Position numbers and translations under genes: made by a program. The notes beneath the pieces were generated by a model that worked only from the letters and a program-made list of their open reading frames with translations, was not told where the DNA came from and did no database searches. Shown here piece after piece: positions 1 through 13,500 of a stretch of DNA of 64,000 nt; the first letter of the stretch is position 1, and each line of letters opens with the position of its first letter. Source of the stretch: Atrichornis clamosus (taxonomy: Eukaryota; Chordata; Aves; Passeriformes; Menuridae); contig WBMZ01008949.1 of NCBI GenBank assembly GCA_013400975.1, forward strand, positions 99,827 through 163,826, given 5' to 3'.

Positions 1-1396
1 TCCTGCAGGAATTGAGCAACAAATAAAAAAAATAAATCTCAAACCAGAAGTATTTCCTTGCTCATATAAATTTTGACACGCATCACAACCTGTTTTAGAA
101 ACCTGAACTAAAACTGGAAGCTCTAACAGACTTTTTATAAAAAACACATTTACAGCAATTTCACATAAATGCAACTTATGAATTTCTATGAAAATAAAAA
201 CTGACATAAATTAAATGAAATACCTAATAAACTATTAAGAACAAATAAGGTGTTGATAACTATAATCAAACTATAAATATTTCTGATTTGAGCTGTGATC
301 TGGAAAGATGTACTGCACGTGCAGCCCGTAATTAGGTTTATAGGCCACCGGGCCCAAAGTCAGGCCGTGATGCTGAAAATGCAACCACAATCTTAAAATA
401 CAACCAGCCACTCTCAAAGGTCCTGAACAGCTTTAATTTCTGTACATTGAGGACTTTTTAAATGACATCTGATGAAAAGAATGGGTAAAAATACGTAATT
501 GCCAATTTTACTCATGATATAAAGACAAAACTTTTCAAACTTCAGTCCCCAGTGAGCTGCAAAATCTGAAAAAAGATCAGTGAATATAACATAAATATCT
601 ATCCTTCATACTCTCCCTACACAAATATTAAGTTAACTCATAATTATTATTATGAAGAAAAACCAACTAACATGTCTCTATTCAAGCATGCTTGAAAAAT
701 CAGACGGTTTATAAGCTATGAAAAGACAAACAAATTTTAGGGGTTTTACTAGTTTAAACATTCTATGAAAATTAAATTTCCACTCTTTTCAAATCCTATA
801 CACTGATCTGTTTTACTTTACTAATTTTTTTACCATATGGCATTTGCCCATCAAATTTGGCATTTACACACAGAATGATGGACTGATAAAATCCTGCATG
901 TTGATTTGTCTCCAAAATTACTAATTCATGCCAGAACTCTAAGTTCCCCTTGCTTGGTGCTGGTACATCTTTTTTTAGTGTACTTTATGCCATTGCCCTG
1001 TACTCATTTATGTGAACAACCACCATTTCCTCAACACTTTACTTATAAAATTTCTTTCCCTTAGGAGACCTACAGGAGGAGAAATAAATTATTATATTTA
1101 TAGCATTTTTTGAATTAATTCCTCTGTGGGTTTCTCAATCCATCCTACACAGAGGCTTCCACTGCCCTCGCTAGCTCAGAGCTCTGGTGAATACTGCTGA
1201 CTTCCATGCCACTAACACAGGGACAAATCCCTAAAAACTGGCATTTATCCCAAAAAACTGGCTATCACATCCCAGAGCACAAAGCTGTAGCAGTGTTTTC
1301 ACATCCCAATGTTTAAGACTTCAAAATAACTTTGAAAAAACCACAGCAAAGAGAAGAATGGTGGTTCCTGGTGAGTTTTTCCCTGGATATATTCAC
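1..1396 (-). other. CCDC88A: CCDC88A intron 10, partial
   Basis: This is AT-rich intronic sequence. I looked on the minus strand for the next girdin exon (expected to open with a Glu-Leu-Lys-Glu-type peptide) and did not find it. I see no repeat or other gene here. Confidence 0.7.
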
Positions 1397-1555
1397 CTCC
1401 ACTCTGGCTTTGTAGAATTCAATGTCATGGAGCCTCTCCTTGTAGCGACTGACTTCACTTTCCAGTTTGTCCACCCGGATCGCCTTCTCCCGGAGCGCAT
1501 CCAGCTCATCCCTGTACACCCTGGCAGAGCGGGCATCCGACAGCAGGTTCATGTT
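1397..1555 (-). CDS. CCDC88A: CCDC88A coding exon 10 (residues 293-345)
   Basis: The 159-base exon opens [18 protein letters not shown] and closes [11 protein letters not shown] at the donor GTGAATAT. It is the last CCDC88A exon in the window. The frame runs on past the donor for some residues, but these are intronic. Confidence 0.95.
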
Positions 1556-4500
1556 CTGGGACACAGGCAAACACGGGAATTAAAGGCAGGAATGCTGGAC
1601 AGGGTGTGCTAAGGGATAACACAGCTCCTTTGTTATTTCAATTAGGGTAATGCACAGGGGTAGCAGGTAATTCCGAGGAAGGCAGAGAAAAATAGAATGT
1701 ATTTCAGACGTTAGTCCAGATGAGGCATTTCCAAGGAAACTGCACTGGCCTTTTCCAAGGACTCACAATAGTTTTATGCATTGTATATTTATGTATGTAT
1801 TTAGGTATTTTTCCTCATTATCAACACATAAAGAAAAACCAGACAAAATTTGAGTGCATGGATTTTGAGAATATACTCAGAAAATACACTAGTGCCAAAC
1901 TGCTTGAAGGTAGGAACACAAAAATTAAGAGAATAAATACTAAACTAACTCAGGGCTGCATAATTCACCAAATAAAGGAATGAATTACACAGTATCACAC
2001 TCAAAGAGCAAAATTAAAAAAAAAATACATGAAAACATGCTTAATACAAAAAAAAGAAGGAGGAATTGTTCTGGTGGTGGCAATTAAAAAAAAAAACCAA
2101 CACTGATTAAAACCACACCTCTTGCTGAAGTCTCTTCAGTTCAGCTTCCATCTGCTCAAGTTCTTGTTTACAGTCAAGCAGCTGCTCAGTCTTTTCCTCA
2201 CTGAAAAGAGAAAACACAAACCAGTTAAAGGTGGCCACAAAACTTGCTCATGATCATCTTGTTTGAGAACAAAATGCCGGGATGGGTGAGACCTCCACCT
2301 TTCAATCCACAATTTCAGGGCCATCTGAGTGTAAAATTTAGGTTCGCCATTATGACTTAAGATATTCTTTTGGTTTTAGTCTTTAATCTTTTAAGTTTTT
2401 AAGATTTGGTCAGACTTTTCATAGTCCTTTAAATTGTTGTTCACTAAGATTTCCTATGTATGCATGGCAGAGAACAGGGTGTAGTAAGAGAATTTTTGCA
2501 ATCAGAGGTATTTTTTTGGTAAAAAAAATCCCAGACAATACACATGACTGTGAACCAGGAGATTCACATCCAAAAGAAAACTCAGAATAATTTCAAAATA
2601 CACATTCAAAACATCCAAATTCTTTCCAGGAGAACCAGACAAGGATCCCTGGTGCTTCTTGTCACAATCAGGTAAAGCCAATTTAAAAAGCACTTTTATA
2701 CTTCTGTAATTTTTCTTTTCATTGCAGAGAAGAATTGAGGTTTTCAGGTGCCTTTACTCCGCTGAAGAAGATAGTGCTTAATAACCTTAATAATTTCAGG
2801 AAACACATAATGAATTTTAATTTTATGGAAACAACACAGTGGCTGTTTTAGTCTACTCAGAAACCTGTGATAAAAACAAGTTGACACAGAATGCTACAAT
2901 TCTTATAGGACTTATTCTTAACTTCCAATTAATTTCTCAATCCTTAAAAAATGAGTCTGCTAAACAATGAGTGCAAAGGATATATTTAATTCTCTCAAAG
3001 ACACAGAACACCTGATGTTCAAAATTCAACTCAGAACAAACAGTATTTGCTGCTGAAAAACCTGCCTATATTGTACACTCTTAAATGATATATTGCAGAT
3101 TCAAATGTGTTACTGTATTACTTCACATTCTGGAATACAAGTAAGAAACTAAACAAAAGTAGAAGAGGAGGAAATAAGAGAATTTAATGGACTGAAATAT
3201 AGAATACAACCTAAAAGCATTCATACTAACAAAAACCAGATCTGTTTTAAACAGAACTAGAGCAGTTGTTTTTAAAAATGAGCCCATTTCACCATGAATG
3301 ATCTTTTTGCAACCAGACATGGTTTGGAAAAGGTCACTGAGCCTACAAGCACAGGATGTTCAGCTCTGTGCAGCTCAGTGCAACATCCCTGTCACAGCTT
3401 TCCCTCTCCATAGGTGCTCAGAAACCAGGCACAAACACAGATGTATTCCTGATTTCTCTAACTTTTCTATCAGCATCCCTATCCCTATGTTATTGTTCTA
3501 CATGGAAACAGACAGAATACTCAGAAAATTAGATGTACAATTTCCAGCTCAAGAGTTTCTATATTCCCTGGTTTGCCTCCAGCTGAAAAACAATCTTTAC
3601 AGACCTTTTATATGGAATTACATCAGCTACAGTGCATATTAAACCAGGTATGAAGGTTCACAGCCAAAACCAGATCATAAATAAATTTTAAACTGAGTAT
3701 TTCCAACACTGGAATTAAAGTAATTTTAAATTTATCAAATAGATGCAGCATTTAACACTAAATGCTGCAGACAGAAGTTAATTCATCCAAGTCTGGTATT
3801 TTAAGATACTGCTACACGTAAGGGGAATTTATTTATGAACTGAATTCAAATCAGGGTGCAAAACGTGGACTGTTCTGAGCCATCAGTGTTGCCCTAATTG
3901 CACGCTTCAGCTACAGACTGGAGAGGATTGGACTAAATTATACAGAACATACTAGTGTGCACTGTTTAGGCTATCTATTAACTGTCAATCAAACTAATAA
4001 CAGCAATTTTTTCACTAATTTTCTTGGTGCAGCTGTTTATAGAATATCCTGGGCGGGCTCATTGCAGTAGACACATAATAATACAGACATCAGGAAAAAA
4101 AAGCTGCATCTTTTGTCCTGGTTCCTCATGAAGACCACGCTGGAGTGGGGGAAGGGGATCCTCGGAGTAAATCTACAAGACACTTAATCCAGCCAGCTAG
4201 AAATTATCCGATCAACAAACTCTGGGAATTGTGACTTATGCTACCTTCACTTTGCAATTTAATTTACCTGTCTCCTCTCTCCATTGCTGAAATTAAAAAA
4301 AAAAGAAATCTGTATTTATGCTGGTTTTACACTGTAGGCAAGTGACTACACATATTGAATCTCTTCTGATTTAACATTTTTAATTCAGAACAAACACACA
4401 TTTCACTGCTAAAACAACTGATACATTGCTACAGGGAGAAGCAGATACTCCACAGGGCTGTTACTGATCTTCTCTTTAAGTAACTCCTTACTCTGCTCAA

Positions 4501-7500
4501 ATTTGTTCCTTGACTATGAAGACAAAATATACACAGAAACCTACTGGATCAGGAGTAGTTTTCAGGAGCAAATTAAGTCTTGTGCAGACAAGAAATCTTA
4601 CACACAAAGAAACAAAGAGGTGGGGGACAGCAAATTATCCTAATGGAAATTTTTGTCTTATCTGCAATGAACTTAAACCAGGAACGAACCACATTTCTTA
4701 CTGTGTTTCCAACAAAAAACAGGTAATCTAACCATGGTGCAGGAGGGATTCCTTCTCAGCAGCATCTCCTCATAAAGAGGATTTTTTTTGCCACTGATCT
4801 GTGAACAGTCCGTTGTATTTGTCCCATGGGTCCAAAAATCTGCTTGTATAATAAAAACACACTTCATGGGGTGTAGCCATGAAAAAAGCTTTTAAACTAC
4901 AATGTTAACACTTGAAAGGATGAAGAACCGCCCCGAGGAGCAGCAGAACTGTGCAAAGGCAGCGTTCTGAAGGCACTGGAGGCCAGGTCGGTACTCACAG
5001 CTCCTGCCGGAGCCTCCTGATCTTGGCCTTGGCGTCGGCGAGCTCCACGGACAGGTGCTGCCGGCTCTCCGTGCGCTTCATGCCGGGGGAGCCGCACGGG
5101 GACTGCGCCGACGCGTGCGGCAGGAAACGCAGGCAGTCCCGCTCCTCCGACAGCTCGATGATGGTCTGCGGGATCAAAGCGCAGGGAAAAGCCCCCAGGG
5201 GCACTCAGGGAGCCACCTCTGGGTGCAGCGTTCACACATCAAACACTGGAGCGACTTGAGAATAACGGGAAGGTTTCGGCCGTGGGAGAAGTCAAAAGTT
5301 CTACTTGCACCTCCAGCAAAGAGCCGCAGCTACTGGACAGGACCACTTGGCTATTTTACATTTTCTTTTTAACTTTAAATTTAAACTTTTCAGCCCACGA
5401 AATTATCACTACTCAGAAAGGACTGGGTTGTGAAAGGCATGAATTCCTTGAAAATAAGGACAAATATGTATCTCTAAAGGAAGTGGTGTCCTTCAGTGAG
5501 CAGCAGAATCCCAGACAACCAAACAGAGCATCACACCCACGGGAATATTCCTACTTCCTCCTATAAATAAAGGTGTGATCCACATATGAACATCTCCTGT
5601 AGCTTAAAGCTGTTTTTCCACTTCGGAAAAAAGCACCACACATCATCTACCTTCTATTTCACTACTATCAATGCTGTGATCTGGATAAACAGTTGCTGTC
5701 AAGGGAATACCTGGAATAATTGCAACATTGATATATCTTTGAGGGGCAAATCTGGGACCAACAAGATGATTCCTAACTTGTAATTTCTATTAAATACAGT
5801 TCTGTTCCTTGAATCTCCCATGGTACAACCACTGTGCCTCAAAATAAGCCTGTAAAACCTCCTCTTCTAGTATGGATTCTGCTTTATTTCCCTCTAACCT
5901 GAACAATAGGACACAGGAATAGAACAGGCATCTTTCATTGATTGGCTTGCAAATTGATGGGTTATTGATTCCTGGTAAATGCAGCTGATACAGCTTTGGA
6001 TTTTCTGTTTTCAGCTACAGATGAATGTTAAAGTTGTTTCATACTCTGGCTACATGGAAAAGATCATTTGCTATTATTATTTAACAAATATGCAAAAAGA
6101 AACTCCCTGAAACAATCTTCTGCCAGTAAGAAATCTTTCCTTAAATAAGCCAACAGAAGATAAAACTGTTATAAAAATCCTAAGACGTATCATCTTAAAA
6201 AAATTATTTCTTCTATTTCTCTGAAGCAGCAACCCACATCCATACCTCTGAGTGCTCATCTCTTTCATCTATAAGTCTTTTTAAATGTAATGCCATATTT
6301 TTCAGGAGAGGTTCAACATACTCTTGTGTCAGCACAATGACATCCATCCACTGCAGGTCAAACACATTTTCCTGATTATGAGTTACCTACACAGGATGAA
6401 ATGAAAGAGAAAAAAACATCCTCTTGGAATTGTTAGAGTAGAAGGGAAGCATAAAGAAAATAAAGTTGCAACTCTTATGGGTTAAATTCTCTAGACAAGG
6501 TATGAAAAAACATTTAAAATACACTAAATCGTATGTAATGGAATTGTATTTTTGTCTACCTGAAAGCAGCACCTTGCTCTTGTGGCAAGGTGACAGTGAA
6601 ATATTATATATTACCTATCACACACATGGGATTTGAATTATATTTTATAAATGAATTTGCATATGAAGATTTCACTAAACTGAATTTGCTGTAGGTAACT
6701 AAGAAATCCTTGAAGCAACAAACTTGATTCCTGGTACTGCTTTAACAATATAATCCAAAAATGCTCAATCATGAAACCTTTTTGTGAACAAGTGAAAAAA
6801 TAAAGGCTTTTTTTGCTTCCTAAACCCACTCAATATGCAAATCACATATTTGATTTACTTGCCATTGAAAAAATTCAATTCATCTTCCTGCAATACAATA
6901 TCCCAACCCAAAAAATCCCAAAATTAAAAGCAGAAAACCCCAAAAATACCTCCTGAATATGGGCTGCAACAGCTGCTCTAGTGTCAAAATCCAGACTTTG
7001 GATTCTTTCAATAAATTCTTCTTTTTTCTGACACTAAAAATAAAGACATCTATTTTATATACATTTGTATGTATAATCACAAGTACTATCATTCCTCTTT
7101 TGCATTTCTACAACTTATAAAGCTGACATTACAAAATGGTCACATGGCTAAATCATTATCCAATAATTCTGTTCACCAGTAAATCCTCGGTTTATGCCAT
7201 CTTACAGTAATTATAGCTTTCAACACTAATTAAAGGACACAAGGAAGAACAAGTTATACCACCCTAGGTATTAAAATAGTAAGAAAAGATATCAGCAACA
7301 CTTAAAAATTTCATAGAGAGAGAAACATAATTAAACTTACCTGAACTGCACAACCAAGTAAAAGCAGGAGGAGCTTTTTTACTTCTTCAGTACCTGGCTC
7401 TAAGAACAAAAACAAGAAAAAAATGGTAGGTGTAAAATGGTAATTTGAGCTTCTTCCCCTACCCCTCAGAAAACATGACGTTTTCCCATTATTTCCATAT

Positions 7501-10500
7501 AATTCATATTAACCTACTTGAGAAGACAGATGAGGAAAAGCCAATCTTTCCAGCTTTCAGCTTTTGCCATTTAACTGCCAACTTTCAGTTAACAAACATC
7601 TTAACATCCATAATAATTTCAAATGGAAAAAAAAAATTCAGCCCTTCAAAAAGCAAAACTCCAGAGTGACATATTTAAAAGTGCTTTGGAGACCTACAAT
7701 CAAGTTTTCAATGGTAATCTCAGGTATCTCAAGATAGTTACAAAAGTGCTTAAATTATCTGCCACTCCCAAGCTGGAAGAGTTAGGTGACAAGTTCATTT
7801 AAATTCTTTCACTTAGGTGACAAGTTCATTTAAATTCTTTTACAAAGCTGTATTAGATACTCATCTGCACATCTAAAAAATCAAAATGTATTTCCAAATC
7901 TGGCCTTAAGCATCTTAATCTCCTAAAGAAGCTTAAGTTAAAGAACTCTGTTTACAGATTAATAAAAATGTTTCTTACTTTTTACGTTCAAAATGTCCTC
8001 ATCTTGCTGCTAAATACAGAAATATGTTCTATATCTGGAATATAAATGCCATGAAGCAAATGCTTCAAGGATGGCAGAATAGCTCAGGCATTGACTCAAC
8101 CCTCATCTTGGAGCGAGTTAAATAATATCTATAATCCCAATGAACACGGACTGTTTCAATTTTCCAGGAGAGGTTTCTCAGGTAGATAAGTACATGATAA
8201 AAGAACACAGGCTCAAGTGGGAGATTTTTAATAATTCATTCAGATCTCTTGTATTCCAAAGGCTCCAGTTGTGAAGTCTTTCATGTAGAAATAGAAAAAA
8301 TAATCAAGGAACATGTTTCACCAGAAGCTGCTTCAGCTGAAGAAGGGGAATTCCACCTGGCTGCCTGTCTTATCAAAAGGTTAACTGGAACACTGGAACA
8401 GGAGGAATCCATCCTGACAGCTCATATTCTACATTCATTTATCCCAATAAATTAATCCCACTTTAAAATTTTTTTTAAGCAATCCCTGAGCTCCTCTTCA
8501 CTCTTCATATCCTGACTGGCTTTCAAACATCACCTGAACACTGATTCCATGTCTCTCCCCCACGTTCCCTGAAGGAACACGGCAAAATACTGAGCCACCT
8601 CAGCTTCCCTCTGCTACCAAACATCTTGCATATTTTTCTTCCTTTTCCTCCATCAGAAATGCAGATGATTCTCTTCTACACCCTCCAAGCTGCTGCTGGA
8701 ACTTTGTCCCTCCCCTGTGCCACCCGTGGATCTTCCCAGTGTTCACCCTTACCCCTGACTTTCACCCCCATCTCCAGCCTTCCACCCTCTCCTGGCTCGC
8801 TCCCTCAGGAATATGAACCCGCTTTAATCTTTCCCCTTCCCCCTCTGCCTCATCACTACCCCTTTGTAATTTAATTTAACATTTACAGTCACAGACTGCA
8901 GCTCCTCTCCTCCACTTTTCTCCTCCAACTGCCTTCCTGCCAATCAGCTCAGCTGAAATATTTCCTGACAAAATCCCTGCTGACCTGTTTTACTGAACCT
9001 CAAATCCAGCCTTCTCCCTGCATTTTCCTCAGTGAGCCAACTGCCTCTGAGATCTGCTCTTGCCATCTGCAGTTTGTGATCTTCTGGAATTTCTCTACTA
9101 ATCATTCCGTACATGCAAAAGGGAAAAGCTGGGAGACATTCCTGTGAAAATTCACAGCTCCAACCTAAGTTTTAGTGGACCAAATCCAAATCATTACCAG
9201 AGAATTGACTTTTACTCTAGGGCTTGCCTTGATGCAACCAGATTTACACAGCAAGTCTCTCTAAAGCTCACTGAGGCTTCATTTCCCTGCACTTGCCCAC
9301 CAAAGAAAAAAAGCTTAAAAATCCACGTAGGGATGAGATCCTTTTCCAAGCTGACACAGCAAGACCAATCCTAACTTTCAAAGGGGAAAGGGTCTGGATG
9401 GAACCCAAAAGAACAGGTCTATCTTCCGGCTCAGACCAAACCCTGTGACGAATTCAGGCAGGAATCTGAAACACCTTCAGGAATGCTGTCCAAACATAAC
9501 CATTTTTTTCTTATATGAAGGCTATGCTACAGGAAAGTCCCAATTTTCTCATAAATCCAATGAAGCACACACCAGCAGAGGTTCCAGCTGCCAAACCACA
9601 GATCCCAAAATACAAAGACACCTCCTTAAAAATGACCAAACCATAGGATTTTATACAACTGAATGCAGTATTATCTCTGTGGGGTTTGATACTGCATTTT
9701 CAATAAAATGTCATCTTATACTACACAATATTGTTAAGACATTTTCCCTCAGTATCTCAAACAGAATAAAAAATGTCACTACAAAACAATAGTATGACCT
9801 GTTTCTTTTAAATCTGTTTTTCCAGTAAATCTGGTTTCTAGGCAAATCCATGGAGTCTTTCAAAAACCTTAAGAAGGTCTGGAATCAAAATATAAAAGCA
9901 CAATGCATTCTGTTCTTTTGGAAAAGGAGAGACCACATTCACACTTCTTGGTGCATATGACAGCAGGTACACATATAAAAACTGAAACAGCTGTGACCTC
10001 AGAAGCAAAAGCAGCAATATTCAACAGCAGAAAGTAAAAATCAAAAAGAATTAAAGCAAGATACCTACGGAGATGGGATATGTGCAGATGGGATATGGAA
10101 AATACCAACGTTATGAGCCCTGGGATTGGAAAGTGAGGAAACACAGATGGTTCTTCTGGCTCATGAGAAAAGCCCTGTCCCACAGACACAGAAGCGTGGC
10201 ATAGAAGACATCCCAAATAAATAAAAAAAGCCAGGGGAAGCTACACAGCCTGTTAGAGCAGTTCCTAACCTCTCTGCTGAGGTGTCAGAACATCAGGAGA
10301 ACACCTGGGACACATTAGACCCAAGTAAATAAATTCTGCCCAATCCATAGTGGCTCCATGCAGGCCAGGTGTGTCTGCTCCGTGCTTCTGGAATTGAGAG
10401 CATGGTGCAGAGATTCCCAAGTGGCTGTGGATAGTCAGCTGGGTCCACACAGGCTAATTTTCTTGGTCTGAAAATTGCAACTCTCAGAGCTGGAAGCAGA

Positions 10501-13500
10501 GAAGGTGGGAGCATGGAGAAGACAATGTCAGTTCAGGGGAGAAAGCAAGAAGGTAATTGCAATATTTTTCAGGTAACGATGCAAGAGAAGCAGGAGAGTT
10601 TGGGAGAAGGAAAAACAAGGAGTAGGAGTTGGATCAAGTGAGATGCACTGAACTGTCAATTCCCTCAGCAGTGACATAGGCAAAGAAAGCTGAAAATTGT
10701 AGTAGCTGGGAGTACATGAAACTTAAACTTGGTGCCATCAGTGGCTCACTGGTTGCTGGGAAATGCATTCGGGTTCAGTATAAATCCTGGTGACAGCAGG
10801 GCTGGGGGTGGGACAGAACACATCTTTTATAGTGTGGACCCTTTGTGTGGACAAAGAAAATCATTAAATCATTACTCATCACTATTAAACCACTTTGATA
10901 AAGCTTTTATACAGTCTTCTGATGAAAGGCTCAATCCTACAGGAATTTTATTTCCAGTGAAATAATATAAATTATCAAACCAGGATACATTTTTATCTTA
11001 GTCAGAAATAAACTTACCAGAAAAAGGATTTTTGCCAATTATTAACACATTTGGCAAGGACATCATGATCAACTGCTGCAAATTCTCCTATAAAAGTTAA
11101 TTAAAACATTATTTACATCATATGTATTGAATGAAAGCAACCATCAAATACCAACAACCACTAAAGAGAAATCAGTATTAATTTAATAGTTTAAAAATTT
11201 TCAGGATTTCATGCATCCATGTTCAGTAGTTAACTATTTGGACTCTAATCAAAAAAACCAAACTTACAAGTATGAGCTACTTGTACAAGAGGCCTGTTTT
11301 ACTGGTTTGCACAATCATCTCAACACACTAAAAGCCTCTCGTGGCAATGAGCTGGCTTATGGATCTTAAGCCAACTGGATCCCGAGTCTCAGAATGCAGC
11401 AAAACCCCTTTAAATGATTATCTTCATGTTTCTCTGACTTATTGATACATATTCATTTTATTGGCTCTCAGTTGCACTTCTACTGCAAAAGATCAATCTC
11501 CTCTGTTTCACATCCATGGTTTCTTTGGCCTCACAAAAACGTGGATGTGAAAATCGCAGGAGTTTTTGCTGCAGTGACACTGGACCAGCTGTAAATAGAA
11601 AGGTACAACCCCCTGTTGCCATGATCACGTGGTGTTTTAGTTTGGAAGTGCCACACACCAAGCAGCAGCTCTGCCTATCTGTTCCATGGATTCCATCAAT
11701 GGAGCTCCTGTAATGGCTGTAATCGGGTCAAATCCCCAGTCTAGACAGAGCCTAATTCTTCTGAAGCAGAATAGTCTCTCTCCTGTTCCCAGATGTTTAT
11801 TCCCAGGCAGATGCCAACCCATTGTCGGGAGTCAGGCTTTTTGTTTTTCCACAGTGACAGGTTCATTATTAAATAAAATGTTACTACTCAAAAGCAATGT
11901 GTTCCAGAACAGCCCTAGGCACACATCAGGTGTCACAATTTAAGCTAAAAATCTAACAAAGTCCACTCACTTTAGGTCAAATTGAAAAAGGACAGTATTT
12001 CTTTAAAAACACATGGAGAAATTACTAGCTACAGCTATACTTTAAAGTTCCCACCAGTTAATAAAGGACATTAAATTTATATCTCAATTGATTAATACCA
12101 GACTGCAAAATATGTATTCCCTCTGCACATGCCTAAGACAAATTATAAGGAGGAAGAAAACAGCCTTGACCTACTCAAATACCATGAATTTCAACTAACC
12201 ATGACACCTGTATTTCTAAGACTTTGATAAAGACCATTTTCAAATAAAGATAAAATACGAAGGGCACCACAGGACGTTTTAAATCAATACTGAAGAGATA
12301 AAATATAACGAATTTAATGAATACTGGTTGCTACTATGAAAGAAAAATCACATATTTTTACAGAGTGGGGGTGACTTTTTTGTTGGTTTTGGGGGGATTT
12401 TTTTGGTAACAGCTCAAGTAACTCCATGATGCTATCATAACACTGATCATGTATCATAAAGCAGAGTATGGGCAGCAGTAACCAAAAAATGTGTCCTGAA
12501 TGGACACGATCACCTGTTTCCCTACAACACCTCTACCTTGCTCCAGAGGTGTCCGACACCTTTTCTGCCACAGCGTGTTAACTTCAGCACTGAGCTTGCC
12601 TGCACAAACTTTTACAGCTCATCAGCATTTATTTTACTGAAGACTCTCACATCCTCTGCCAAATCTGCTGCCAGAGCACTCATGGGAATTCTGGAAGCTC
12701 ACTGGGTTAATCCTCTCAAGTCCACCAAAACTTTTAGGGCAATCAGCTGTCCTGAATCCGCTGCTGAGAACAGTTCCACACTGCCAGGGAATGTGCACAC
12801 TCAAATTACTGGTTTGGGACCTAGGAAGGGATTGGTGATGCTCTAAGGAAGTAACGCAGCTTCACTGGAAAAAGTACACAGAATAATAATTCCCAAGAAT
12901 AACAAAGATAATTCAGAAACCAAAAAACTTGAATAATCTAACATAGCATTTTAATTTTGCATGTTATATTCCAGCAGTGCAGGTTTTTTGACAAGTACAT
13001 CCACAGCACTGATGCAGCTATTCCCTAAATTGAGAGGACTTTTTCCATGGATGCTACAAGAACACAGGGAACAAACCAGCGTGGACAAACTGACAATAAG
13101 AAGTGTGAAGAGTTAGGTTAACATAATGCTAAACATTCAGAATCCCCACACCCATCACTGATTCCAACACTCAGTAATATCCTATCACGGTACAGGGACT
13201 GCTCTCCATGTTTTCCTCCCCTGGGATCCCAGGCATCCACAGGGAACACCCCCCAGGCACGGTGCCTGTAAACTCAGCTTTCAGGAGCACTCAGGTGTGA
13301 GGCTCGTGCCTCACCCCAGGCTACGAGAGGCCTCTCACTTTGATTCCAAGGCATCCATCAAGCCCCAGCTTTCCTGCCTTGGGGAATTTCACAGGTGACA
13401 GGAACTTAACTGACCCCTCCTTGAAAACAGCCTATCCTCTAACACTAAAATCAACTACACCAAAGCACCAAGCTCCCTGTAGGCACGTGGGGAGTGAACA

